A DNA stretch of 40,742 nt from an uncultured Prevotella sp. (GCA_946548085.1 CAMNPN010000048.1:1-40742), one strand, 5' to 3'. Positions 7,815 to 16,004 are shown, counted from the stretch's first letter. Numbers and translations are program-made. Notes: generated by a model not told the origin, from the sequence alone.

Positions 7815-8448
7815 TAATATCGATAGAATAGACAATTATCTGGCTGATCAGATGACTCCAGAGGAAAACGATGCATTTCTGAATGATCTCAGAAATGATA
7901 AGGACTTGCGAGAGGATGCACAGATGATGGCTTTAATGATAAAGGAGATGAAGGAGGAGCAGGCCAAACAAGATTCTGAAGTCATTGAAGAAGTGCTTGC
8001 ATCCCAACAGCAGGATAAGAAAGCAAAGACTATTAGCATGATTCGCTGGTCATTATCTATTGCTGCCATGTTTATTCTCATATTTGGGGCTACATTATTA
8101 TGGAGCAGACAATCTGATTCCGATTCCCTATTCTCCGAATACTATACTCCCTACACGATGCAAGGAGAATCGCGTGGCAGTGATTCTGATGTGGAGAAAG
8201 AACTGGCTACCTTATTTAATCAAGTAGGTACTGCTGATGATATTACCCCGGTCATTAATCAACTTCAAAAGATTTACGACTCCATCGATTCTGAATACGA
8301 GTATAGTCTATATGCAGATGACATTACATGGTATTTGGCTTTGGCCTATCTGAAAGCAGACAACCCCGAAAAAGCAAAAGAGTTATTAGAGCCTTTGGCT
8401 GACAAAGAATATGAGAAGGCAGTCCTTCTTAGGGAAGAAATCGAGTGA
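7807..8448 (+). CDS. putative anti-sigma factor, single-pass membrane protein
   Basis: A 213-aa protein that overlaps the sigma gene by 8 nt. Residues 1-75 are charged and helical (YLADQMTPEENDAFLNDLRN resembles the start of cytoplasmic zinc-less anti-sigma domains). Residues about 79-100 form one transmembrane helix (SMIRWSLSIAAMFILIFGAT). Residues 105-213 would lie in the periplasm and contain a TPR-like helical pair (WYLALAYLKADNPEKAKELL). The overlap and topology support an anti-sigma role, but there is no diagnostic motif. The topology would place its C-terminal part in the same compartment as the exported caspase. A terminator hairpin follows at 8487. Confidence 0.7.
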   Translation: MANNIDRIDNYLADQMTPEENDAFLNDLRNDKDLREDAQMMALMIKEMKEEQAKQDSEVIEEVLASQQQDKKAKTISMIRWSLSIAAMFILIFGATLLWSRQSDSDSLFSEYYTPYTMQGESRGSDSDVEKELATLFNQVGTADDITPVINQLQKIYDSIDSEYEYSLYADDITWYLALAYLKADNPEKAKELLEPLADKEYEKAVLLREEIE

Positions 8449-8486
8449 TGTCATCACATAATTAAACGTCAATTTGATGCACTAAA

Positions 8487-8511
8487 CCGTGCCAAAGATG
8501 AATTGGCACGG
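8487..8511 (+). terminator. intrinsic terminator of the caspase-sigma operon
   Basis: CCGTGCCAA (8487-8495) pairs perfectly with TTGGCACGG (8503-8511) around a 7-nt loop and is followed by TATTTGCTTT. Confidence 0.7.
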
Positions 8512-8609
8512 TATTTGCTTTGCAATGTATTATACAGAGGCTAGTCTCTGAGATCCTTCTCGCTGTGCGATGGCGCAGCACTAACTTTAATGAAGAAAGG
8601 AGGTATATT

Positions 8610-8630
8610 ATGAAAAAGACCAAGAAATAG
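8610..8630 (+). other. 6-codon mini-ORF with strong Shine-Dalgarno
   Basis: GAAAGGAGG lies 7 nt before ATG AAA AAG ACC AAG AAA TAG (MKKTKK). The 8512-8778 gap otherwise has no supported gene. Reading past the stop gives IRIHATLAITGLVKMLI and then another stop, so this may be the start of a decayed small gene rather than a real peptide. Confidence 0.25.
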
Positions 8631-8778
8631 ATCCGCATTCATGCCACTTTGGCTATAACAGGTCTCGTGAAGATGTTGATATAGTTATATTGTGGCAATA
8701 TCGATTTTGTTGGTATAATCGAGTTTATTCACTTTGTATTCGAGGTCGCAGCTATTTTCCGAAAATAGTAATCTTTCA

Positions 8779-8803
8779 ATCGGGAGGACGTTATCCTCCC
8801 GAT
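8779..8803 (-). terminator. terminator overlapping the CHAT gene stop codon
   Basis: On the minus strand ATCGGGAGGA pairs with TCCTCCCGAT (10 bp). The 5-nt loop TAACG contains the TAA stop of the CHAT gene. Downstream sequence is T-rich (TATTTTCGG). Confidence 0.65.
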
Positions 8804-11800
8804 AATCCATCCAATAAGATAAACGAAGCCCAGTATTTTGGATTATTATATTTACCATTTTCAGCCTCTCTGAGATATTTCTGAGCCGATAGTAGTGACT
8901 GGTGTTTGCTCTGACCAGCAAGCAAGTTCTTATAGAATTGAGTCATTAGGATTTGTGTGGCTTTGTCATCAACCTCCCATAAACTCATGAGGATTGTCCT
9001 TGCGCCAGCTTTTTTAAAGCCACGCTGTAAACCGAATACACCTTCGCCCTGGGAAATATCACCCAATCCAGTCTGGCAGGCAGACAATACTACTAAATCA
9101 AGACCACGTAAGTCAACATCGGCAATCTCTTTAGCCGTCAATATGCCATCTTCGACGTTGTCTGGCAGTTCCTCGCCCTCCAATATATGATTGGCTCCTG
9201 ACATAATCAGACCCGACCGTGTCAGAGCTCTGTCTTCTGCAGATGCCATGCGATTATCCAATCTTAGGAAATCATAGTTCATCTTATCCGCCTCCTCTGG
9301 AGTATAGTAGAATCCGTGTGTAGAAATATGCATGGTGCCCACTTTCTTTCCTGACAAGGATTTGAAGGATTCTTCAGTTCCAATGTCTCCAGTTAATAGA
9401 GCATAATTCCATTGGGCATTCTTAAGTTCCTTCCCTATCTGTTCAACTTCTATCTTCGTTTGTGGCAGTAGTTCTTTACCTCCTCGCATTTTCATTCCTC
9501 TCACATCTGCATGATCAATGAAGAGTTCATCTGTTATTGAGGTCTTCTGATTACTTGCTAAAGAATCAAAACTGGCATAATAATCCAAGCCTCCATATAA
9601 AACGGCATGTCTGTCTTTATCCAATTCTGTCCTTGTGACCAACTCTCTCGTAGATGATAGCCTGTACAGATTATAATTCTCCATTCCCGGCAGATATTCT
9701 ATACCAATATTATATAAAACACCAGAAGGGGAGAAATATATATTATCTACATCTCTTAATTCAGATAGCAAAGGCTTCCAGACAAGATCTGTCATGTCTT
9801 TGTTTTGGAAATAAAGGGAATCAGATACTTGTTTCAATTGTCTCTCCTCAAAAAGGGGTATCATTATGGGACAGGGGGAATCTCTTTGCAATGTCAATGC
9901 AGCATACATAACACTATCATTGTGAATGGGTATCCGCAAAAATTCGATGGCAATATCTTGTGGAGATAGGTGTTTCTGAATATCCTGCCATTTCAATTTC
10001 ATACTTTTAGTAACATCATCATACTCTTTACATTTTACAACAAGAGAATCTTCCAAGTTATAGATTATGTTTTGCAAGGAATCAATATTATGCATCCTTT
10101 CCAAAGAGTCTTTTTCAATTTCTTTGCTCAAAATATATCTATTGGCTCTGAGTCCTTCATATAGTTCTTTCAAGGAATCGTTATTACTCTCATTAATGAC
10201 ACGTTTTACGCTGTTCTCTGAATTAAGTAATGCCCCATTTATTAGTAAAGATGCGTCGTATGCCAAAGACGTTAATGAATCTGAAAGAACGTAATAGGCA
10301 TACATGGGAATCTGGTTATTCATCAACTTTGAATATCTCACAATATATTTGGCACGCTCGTCATAAGTAAGTTCTTGAAATGTAAAGATCAAATCATTAC
10401 TTGAGGACAGAAACAGTTCTTGAATATATTTTATCAGATTTGCATAATCACCCTTTTGAAAACTCAATTCTGATAAATAATATAAAGATCTATTATAATA
10501 TAGTTTGTCTTTCTGTCTCTTAAATATAGTATAACTTAGACGAATGTATTTTATAGCTTCGTCCCATTCCCCCTTTCCACCGTATGATATACCTAAATTG
10601 AGATATGTATGTGCTGCCTCATCACTATTCGGAGAGAAATATTTGTCTATTAATTTGAGATTCTTCTTTTCCCAAACCAACGCGCTATCATATTGCTCGT
10701 TAAGATTATAAAAGAAAGCAAGGTTTGATATGTTTGTAATATATGATTTGTAATCATTTAGCCAGAAAGAGGCAGAGAAAGAACAATCATCTGTATCATT
10801 TGTTATTACATCTTTCTGAATTTTTATTGCCTCTTCTTGCCTGTTCATTGCAGCATAGCAATTAGCCATAGAGGAGTATATACTGTTGAGCACTGAAATA
10901 TTACCATATTTGTCAACACCTCTCCTATAATACTCTATTGCATTGTCATAATAGCCAATATCGTAACATATATTTCCCATCTCTAACTCTCTTGTCCTAA
11001 ACGTAGAATTATATAACCTTTTGTATAGTCTTAAAGCCTGTTTGATATATCCAGCATTAGCCAAATAAAAAGCGTAATCGCCGAGAACATATTGCAAAGC
11101 CAGGTCATCTTGCAGGGTTTTATAATAATCAATTCTTTTCCTTGTTATTTCTATTGCTTTTGGCCAATTACCAATTTTACCATAATAATATGCTAAGTCA
11201 TTATATGATGAAATAAAGATGGTTTCTTTATCTCCGTCAATAACAATATCATCATTAGCAATTTCCAAACTTTGTTCCAATGAATGAATTGCAGATATAT
11301 AATCTCCTATTTCATATTCGACGTGTGCAATATCTGAAAGTATTTCTTTTGCTAATGAGCTATTGGGGGCTGTTTTGTTTAATATGGAATAAGCTTTTAA
11401 TAAAATCTCTATAGCTTTTCGAAAATCCCTATTGGAGGAATACGAACAATAAGCTAAGCCTAAATCTTGAAGAGAAAGTGCATAGCGATAATGATTAGGT
11501 CCAAATTCCAATGAATCTAGAGAGCACATTTTGCCATAATCATCTATTATTGTATCTAGGTTTTTCTCGTCTATATGAAGATTATATAAAGAGTCTGTTT
11601 TTTCAACTCTTTTTCTATCATAAGGTTCTATAGAATCATTTACATAAAAGGATTTTGCCAATTCCACATCACCAACTATATAGTAACAGTGTCCTAACCA
11701 TTTCCTGGAATAATTGCTACGCTTCCTTTTTCCCAAATTCTCATATTCTTCATCCATCAAGCGGTCAAAGGCGTAACATTGTTCAAAACAAATGACAGCC

Positions 11801-12345
11801 TTTGGAATTCTATTTGTTTTATAGAAGAACATCCCTTTATTATATAAGGAATCCGAGTAATTAATTGAATCTGCTCTAGAGTTCAATGGAGTGTGATTAA
11901 GCAAAGATGCACGGTATTTACAATTATAAAATAGGTAATATGTGTCATCAGGCACTATCTTTATTGAATCGACATGTAAAGTCGGACTGATTTGTATTGA
12001 TATAAAGGTTGTATCATAGATTGCTGGGTAATGGGTTTTAAACTCTTTTGTTTCAAAAGCTTTTCTAAATTTCAATTGCTTCTCCGTTATAATAGTGGGT
12101 TCATATAAAATACCCGTATGCCCGTCTTTAAGCAATATATGATCAATGGATGTTATTTTAGCCTTTGCTACTTTTGATTTAACCTTCCATGAAATAACCG
12201 TACTATCTTTATAAAGATTAATTGTATCCAACGTCCATAAGAGTTTTTCGTCTTCAACAATTGCTCCAAGATTAATAGTCACTTGTCCACTCACTAATTG
12301 TGAAAGACAAAAGAAGCATATTATTGTGATAACACGGATTAGCAT
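8791..12345 (-). CDS. exported TPR-CHAT domain protease
   Basis: An 1184-aa protein. Residues 1-20 are a signal peptide (ending SGQ). Residues about 150-700 are a long array of tetratricopeptide-like helical pairs (for example AIHSLEQSLEIAND and NLGISYGGKGEWDEAIKYIR). A helical linker follows, about 720-800. The C-terminal CHAT domain (about 870-1184) carries the catalytic His in HISTHGF (His1010) and Cys in VLSACQTGLGD (Cys1090), then the family signature GVFGLQRGFKKAGA and SLWEVDD. CHAT is a caspase-like cysteine protease domain; the TPRs usually bind partners. The gene begins 13 nt after the DUF2971 gene, so the two form an operon converging on the caspase-sigma operon. Export puts it in the same compartment as the caspase, unlike the cytoplasmic TPR-CHAT protease of type III-E CRISPR systems. 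Base composition is AT-rich relative to the housekeeping genes. Confidence 0.9.
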   Translation of the reverse strand: MLIRVITIICFFCLSQLVSGQVTINLGAIVEDEKLLWTLDTINLYKDSTVISWKVKSKVAKAKITSIDHILLKDGHTGILYEPTIITEKQLKFRKAFETKEFKTHYPAIYDTTFISIQISPTLHVDSIKIVPDDTYYLFYNCKYRASLLNHTPLNSRADSINYSDSLYNKGMFFYKTNRIPKAVICFEQCYAFDRLMDEEYENLGKRKRSNYSRKWLGHCYYIVGDVELAKSFYVNDSIEPYDRKRVEKTDSLYNLHIDEKNLDTIIDDYGKMCSLDSLEFGPNHYRYALSLQDLGLAYCSYSSNRDFRKAIEILLKAYSILNKTAPNSSLAKEILSDIAHVEYEIGDYISAIHSLEQSLEIANDDIVIDGDKETIFISSYNDLAYYYGKIGNWPKAIEITRKRIDYYKTLQDDLALQYVLGDYAFYLANAGYIKQALRLYKRLYNSTFRTRELEMGNICYDIGYYDNAIEYYRRGVDKYGNISVLNSIYSSMANCYAAMNRQEEAIKIQKDVITNDTDDCSFSASFWLNDYKSYITNISNLAFFYNLNEQYDSALVWEKKNLKLIDKYFSPNSDEAAHTYLNLGISYGGKGEWDEAIKYIRLSYTIFKRQKDKLYYNRSLYYLSELSFQKGDYANLIKYIQELFLSSSNDLIFTFQELTYDERAKYIVRYSKLMNNQIPMYAYYVLSDSLTSLAYDASLLINGALLNSENSVKRVINESNNDSLKELYEGLRANRYILSKEIEKDSLERMHNIDSLQNIIYNLEDSLVVKCKEYDDVTKSMKLKWQDIQKHLSPQDIAIEFLRIPIHNDSVMYAALTLQRDSPCPIMIPLFEERQLKQVSDSLYFQNKDMTDLVWKPLLSELRDVDNIYFSPSGVLYNIGIEYLPGMENYNLYRLSSTRELVTRTELDKDRHAVLYGGLDYYASFDSLASNQKTSITDELFIDHADVRGMKMRGGKELLPQTKIEVEQIGKELKNAQWNYALLTGDIGTEESFKSLSGKKVGTMHISTHGFYYTPEEADKMNYDFLRLDNRMASAEDRALTRSGLIMSGANHILEGEELPDNVEDGILTAKEIADVDLRGLDLVVLSACQTGLGDISQGEGVFGLQRGFKKAGARTILMSLWEVDDKATQILMTQFYKNLLAGQSKHQSLLSAQKYLREAENGKYNNPKYWASFILLDGLSGG

Positions 12346-12358
12346 ACACCATTCAATT

Positions 12359-13072
12359 TTATAGACTAAAACTTGTACCAGACAGCTTATTTATAAATTC
12401 TTTTTCTGTATCTTTATATCTATGAATTTTGAGAAAGGCATCCTTTGGTATTTGAACCTGATAACCAGAAATGTTGGGATCAAAAGATGGTATATTTCTA
12501 CCACCTAAGATGATGCGCTGTTCATTTTGAAAGTAATATTGACTATTAATTCGAGTAAGTAATATTTTTATTAGTTTTTCCATGTCCCTTTCTGTTCTTG
12601 TCAATCCTAATACTGATTCATAAAGGAAACCATCCTTGTCTTTTTTGGTGAGGATATGATATTTACCATCCTGTTCAAAAACAATAGGGGATTTAAAATA
12701 TAAAACTTCACAGAAGCAATTTGCCAATGCGTACTTGTTCAGGAAAAAGGATTCAATTTTATTCTTGTCGTACTCTATGCATATACAATTCTTGCCACCA
12801 GGAAAGCGATCCTTCATCCTGGAAGAAGGCTTCTTATCTGTAAAACAACAAATTCCAGTGAATTCCATTTTATTTAGAAAAGTCTCTATACCTTGTGGGG
12901 TTAGTTCTTGCTCAAAAGCCTCTCGCAAAACTTCATTGTTGTCTATGAATGCCCCAATATTAGCATCATCGGGATCATTAAAGCCACTTCTACGTGAAAA
13001 CCATAAATAGTGATTTTGAATCTCGTCGATTGTCAAATCATTACAGGGCCTAATTCGATATACACTACTCAT
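12359..13072 (-). CDS. DUF2971 domain protein
   Basis: A 237-aa protein with no signal peptide. It has the DUF2971 pattern: an N-terminal YRIRP...LWFSRRSGFNDPDD segment (family form: ...YFASPxxFNDPFD), a central ICCFTDKK strand, then NCICIEYDKN and a late YQVQIPKDAFLKI strand. The family function is unknown; members often sit in defence or mobile contexts. It lies upstream of, and 13 nt from, the TPR-CHAT gene in a probable two-gene operon. A TATCTTTG -7 box lies 20 nt before its start. Confidence 0.75.
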   Translation of the reverse strand: MSSVYRIRPCNDLTIDEIQNHYLWFSRRSGFNDPDDANIGAFIDNNEVLREAFEQELTPQGIETFLNKMEFTGICCFTDKKPSSRMKDRFPGGKNCICIEYDKNKIESFFLNKYALANCFCEVLYFKSPIVFEQDGKYHILTKKDKDGFLYESVLGLTRTERDMEKLIKILLTRINSQYYFQNEQRIILGGRNIPSFDPNISGYQVQIPKDAFLKIHRYKDTEKEFINKLSGTSFSL

Positions 13073-13092
13073 AATGCTATTGTTTTAGGCTA

Positions 13093-13100
13093 CAAAGATA
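13093..13100 (-). promoter_or_regulatory. -7 box of the DUF2971-CHAT operon
   Basis: On the minus strand this reads TATCTTTG, 20 nt before the start at 13072. This operon does not carry the shared GTTTAC element in its own direction. Confidence 0.5.
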
Positions 13101-13150
13101 ATCAAATTTTTCCAGTATAACCTTTTTTCTCAAAAAAAACTCATTTTTGT

Positions 13151-13190
13151 GTTTACCTTTTCGCATTTTGAGGTATTAATAGATGTAAAC
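13151..13190 (+). promoter_or_regulatory. shared upstream element, copy for first small secreted protein
   Basis: GTTTAC (13151-13156), 16 nt, GTATTAAT (13173-13180), 4 nt, GTAAAC (13185-13190). Nearly the same sequence precedes 15546. A competing reading is that TTACCTTTT within it is a weak primary-sigma -7 box. Confidence 0.6.
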
Positions 13191-13227
13191 AACAAAAAAT
13201 TAGTAACAATTTAAAAAATAAAAGAGT

Positions 13228-13707
13228 ATGAAAAAGTTAGTTCTTACAATGGTAGCCCTCGTGGCAATGGCAACAGCAAGTTTTGCACAGTATTCTGATC
13301 TGGAGAGTATGATTGACAACATCCTCAGTCAGGCAAACACTTCTTATAGTGTGCCGAGCGTCTCTTACAGTGTGCCTACCGTAACGTACAGTGTTCCCAA
13401 GGTTACCTATAGCGTTCCGAGCGTGAACTACAACTCGACAACCGTCAGCGGTTACTACCGCAGCAATGGAACTTACGTTGACAGTCATGTCCGCACCATG
13501 CCCAACAGCACAAACTGGGACAACTACTCCACAAGAGGAAACTCCAACCCCTTCACAGGATCCACGGGCTATCGTGCAAGAGACTACTCGAGTGGCGCTT
13601 ATAACTATGGCACAGGTCACACCATCCATACCGGCTCTCGCGGTGGCCAGTTCTATTATAACAATAGTGGCAATAAGACCTACGTCCCCAAGCGCCATTT
13701 GTGGTAA
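13228..13707 (+). CDS. small secreted protein with YSVPxV repeats
   Basis: A 159-aa protein with a cleavable signal peptide (residues 1-21, ending SFAQ). The middle has five tandem units of the type YSVPSV/TYSVPKV (about residues 37-67). The C-terminal half reads SGYYRSNGTYV..HVRTMPNST.WDN.STRGNSNPFTGSTG, a motif set found in many small bacterial proteins, and ends with HTGSRGGQFYYNNSGNKTYV. That last segment resembles the short basic adaptor domain HTGPRGGxYY. It is paralogous to 15546-16001: signal peptide and C-terminal half are almost the same, the middle differs. The shared element lies upstream and a bidirectional terminator downstream. Function unknown. Confidence 0.8.
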   Translation: MKKLVLTMVALVAMATASFAQYSDLESMIDNILSQANTSYSVPSVSYSVPTVTYSVPKVTYSVPSVNYNSTTVSGYYRSNGTYVDSHVRTMPNSTNWDNYSTRGNSNPFTGSTGYRARDYSSGAYNYGTGHTIHTGSRGGQFYYNNSGNKTYVPKRHLW

Positions 13708-13720
13708 TGCAATATAAAGA

Positions 13721-13758
13721 TAAAAGCCCTTGCAAGATAATGTTTGCAAGGGCTTTTA
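13721..13758. terminator. bidirectional terminator
   Basis: TAAAAGCCCTTGCAA (13721-13735) pairs perfectly over 15 bp with TTGCAAGGGCTTTTA (13744-13758). It sits between convergent genes and has A/T tracts on both sides. Confidence 0.8.
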
Positions 13759-14358
13759 TTATTTGGAGTTGTCCTTAAACCACTGTTCTATTCGATTCAG
13801 AAGTTCTTGGTCTTTCAAACCTTCTGCCTTGAACTTTTCTAAGACATCCAATGGGAGATATTGTTTTATCAGACCTTTTGTTTGAGCATCCTCATGGTTT
13901 AATGCATAGACATTAACATCAGGAATATTCCAAGCCGTAAGAACATGACGAAGATAGCTTTTCAAAGCTTCTTGTATAGGTATCATCCATTCTGTTTCAT
14001 TGCCATGAACAATCAGGTACAAAGCATAACGTACTTTGCTAATATCCTGAGCCTGAATATTGGCTGGGAGTCCAACCTTGTAATCCTTGTCATAACGCTC
14101 TAACATGATTGCGTTAAACATCAACAAAGTATCAACAAATTTCTGCCCAATATCAGCGATATACTCATCGAACTTCGCTTTATTCCTCGGTTGTGGAGAG
14201 GAACTCTTTGCTTCTATCATAGTGAGTCTTCCATTAATCATAGCGAAAAACTCACAAGCTTTAAGACCATCGTAATCGTTCATGATGTCTGACTTCTCTA
14301 TCGGAAAAGATTCGTTGTCAGAACAAGAGAACATCATATTGGATTCAACAAGTTCCAT
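13759..14358 (-). CDS. putative PD-(D/E)XK-like nuclease partner of an AAA ATPase
   Basis: A 199-aa cytoplasmic protein. Residues 34-52 read ACEFFAMINGRLTMIEAKSS: an acidic residue (Glu36), a beta strand, then I-E-A-K (Glu49, Lys51). This is the layout of the PD-(D/E)XK nuclease core, with Glu in place of the first Asp; N-terminal acidic residues (Glu5, Glu16, Glu21) could complete it. The rest is helical with a YALYLIVHG strand. Its ATG lies 1 nt after the ATPase stop, so it is translationally coupled. ATPase plus nuclease pairs of this kind are common in anti-phage defence, but I cannot assign it to a named system. The nuclease call is from motif spacing only. Confidence 0.6.
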   Translation of the reverse strand: MELVESNMMFSCSDNESFPIEKSDIMNDYDGLKACEFFAMINGRLTMIEAKSSSPQPRNKAKFDEYIADIGQKFVDTLLMFNAIMLERYDKDYKVGLPANIQAQDISKVRYALYLIVHGNETEWMIPIQEALKSYLRHVLTAWNIPDVNVYALNHEDAQTKGLIKQYLPLDVLEKFKAEGLKDQELLNRIEQWFKDNSK

Positions 14359-14359
14359 A

Positions 14360-15367
14360 TCAATCCAAGTCTATTTCGCGTTTGTAAATGTTAATGGATT
14401 CTTGAATGATTGGGTTTTCTGGCATACCGTTGAGCAGATCGCTTTGCTGGACACGGTTTTTTTCAAAAGAGAATGTTGGAATATGCATCTTCTTCTGATG
14501 GGCCATAATGTAGAGATTCTTAATGACAAAATATGAATGCGTGGAAAGAAAGAACTGGATACCAGCCTGAGCTAACATTACAATAATCTCTAAGAAATGA
14601 CGAATCATATCAGGATGCAAGTTGGCCTCAACTTCGTCGATAATGATGATTGACTTGTTGGTTAGATAATGATTTCCTAACAACAAATCAAGTATTGACA
14701 ATTTCTTGATTCCTTCAGAAGTCAGCGAGATGTCGTATTTGTTTTTCCCATTCTTAAACTTCCACTCACTACGTTCGACATCATATTCTAACCTGCCGCC
14801 AATAATTTTCTCCAAAGATTGCCGTGCCTCTGCAAATGCGACATAGTTACCTCCTTTTATTGTTGGAGTAAGTGCCTTCGATAAATCTACATAAGTATCA
14901 TCAAAGCCAAATTCTGCATACCTGTCACGTGATTCCATGATAATCTCTCGCAAAGACAACAGCTCTTTAGCAGGAATAAAGATAGAATTGTCTGCGGTAC
15001 GTGGAGCGAATGTATTGGTCAGATTCTGAATCTGTTTGGTAGTCGAAGGACCAAAAGCATATTCAAACAGTTCACCTTGATCTGACACCAACCGAAGAGA
15101 GAAAGATGAATTTCCTTTCTTGACAATATCACCCAATGCAGATGGTTGAAAAGTCCAATATAGTTTCTCTGAAAGAATGTCCTTATCGCTTCTGATGTTC
15201 TGCCCTCTTTTAAATTGCTCTATTGTCTTGACTGACGCATATAATGCCTTTAACAAGAATGTTTTTCCCATTCCATTCTTGCCTATTAACAAATTAATAT
15301 TCTGCAATCCTTTCGCCTCCAGTTTCTCAATAGGACCTAAAGAAGACAGGCATAATTCTGTAATCAT
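14360..15367 (-). CDS. AAA/ABC-type ATPase (OLD/RecF-like)
   Basis: A 335-aa protein. Walker A is GKNGMGKT (about residues 29-36). An LTSEGIKKLSIL segment corresponds to the ABC signature region, Walker B follows (SIIIIDEVEANLHPD), and the switch His is in FFLSTHSYFVI. This matches the AAA_15/AAA_21 group of overcoming-lysogeny-defect-like ATPases. It lacks a TOPRIM domain, so any nuclease activity would come from the downstream protein at 13759, which starts 1 nt after its stop. A TAAATTTG -7 box lies about 30 nt upstream (15396-15403, minus). Confidence 0.85.
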   Translation of the reverse strand: MITELCLSSLGPIEKLEAKGLQNINLLIGKNGMGKTFLLKALYASVKTIEQFKRGQNIRSDKDILSEKLYWTFQPSALGDIVKKGNSSFSLRLVSDQGELFEYAFGPSTTKQIQNLTNTFAPRTADNSIFIPAKELLSLREIIMESRDRYAEFGFDDTYVDLSKALTPTIKGGNYVAFAEARQSLEKIIGGRLEYDVERSEWKFKNGKNKYDISLTSEGIKKLSILDLLLGNHYLTNKSIIIIDEVEANLHPDMIRHFLEIIVMLAQAGIQFFLSTHSYFVIKNLYIMAHQKKMHIPTFSFEKNRVQQSDLLNGMPENPIIQESINIYKREIDLD

Positions 15368-15395
15368 GACACTTTACTTTTTTAATTTCACGTTG

Positions 15396-15403
15396 CAAAT
15401 TTA
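15396..15403 (-). promoter_or_regulatory. -7 box of the ATPase-nuclease pair
   Basis: The minus strand reads TAAATTTG, fitting TAnnTTTG, 28 nt before the ATPase start. No spaced -33 TTTG was seen. Confidence 0.4.
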
Positions 15404-15473
15404 CTGTTTTTTTTTTAATTGACGCTAGAAATACTACTTTTTTATTGTTTTCTGAGAAAAACTCCTTTTTGAT

Positions 15474-15513
15474 GTTTACCTTTTTGCTTCATTGGGTATT
15501 AATGGATGTAAAC
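15474..15513 (+). promoter_or_regulatory. shared upstream element, copy for second small secreted protein
   Basis: GTTTAC (15474-15479), 16 nt, GTATTAAT (15496-15503), 4 nt, GTAAAC (15508-15513). Spacing is the same as at 13151, and the flanks (AAAAACTC before, AACAA after) also match. Confidence 0.6.
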
Positions 15514-15545
15514 AACAAATTAATAACAATTAAAGATATAAGATT

Positions 15546-16001
15546 ATGAAAAAGTTAGTTCTTACAATGGTCGCCCTCGTGGCAATGGCAACAACAAGTT
15601 TTGCACAGTATTCATCCGCAGATCGGGTTATCTCTGATTTCGTTAATTATGCCAATAGCCTTCCAAGCGTTTCGTATAATGCGCCTAGTATTCCGGCTTA
15701 CAACACACCAAGTACGGTGAACTTCCACACTACGACTGTCAGCGGATACTATCGCAGCAATGGAACCCATGTCCAGAGCCATGTCCGCACTATGCCCAAC
15801 AGCACGAACTGGGACAACTTCTCCACAAGAGGAAACTCCAATCCCTTTACAGGATCCACGGGCTATCGTGCCAGAGATTATTCATGTGGCGCTTACAATT
15901 ACGGAGCGGGGCACACCATCCATACCGGCTCCCGTGGTGGTCAGTTCTATTACAATAGCAGGGGGCATAAGACATACGTACCTAAACGCTCATTATGGTA
16001 A
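15546..16001 (+). CDS. small secreted protein, paralogue of 13228-13707
   Basis: A 151-aa protein with a signal peptide that differs from the 13228 product by one residue (TTSFAQ for TASFAQ). The middle has a shorter, different repeat-like stretch (LPSVSYNAPSIPAYNTPS). The C-terminal half repeats GYYRSNGTHV, HVRTMPNSTNWDN, RGNSNPFTGSTGYRARDYS and HTGSRGGQFYYN. One Cys appears (SCGAY, where the paralogue has SSGAY). The LytTR regulator gene starts 3 nt after its stop, so they are co-transcribed. The pair looks like a local duplication, later split by the ATPase-nuclease genes, with the middle region diverging fastest. Confidence 0.8.
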   Translation: MKKLVLTMVALVAMATTSFAQYSSADRVISDFVNYANSLPSVSYNAPSIPAYNTPSTVNFHTTTVSGYYRSNGTHVQSHVRTMPNSTNWDNFSTRGNSNPFTGSTGYRARDYSCGAYNYGAGHTIHTGSRGGQFYYNSRGHKTYVPKRSLW

Positions 16002-16004
16002 GCC

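Noticed and set aside
8610..8700. Small gene starting MKKTKK
   Set aside because: It stops after six codons. Reading past the stop gives no known protein, so it is listed only as a mini-ORF.
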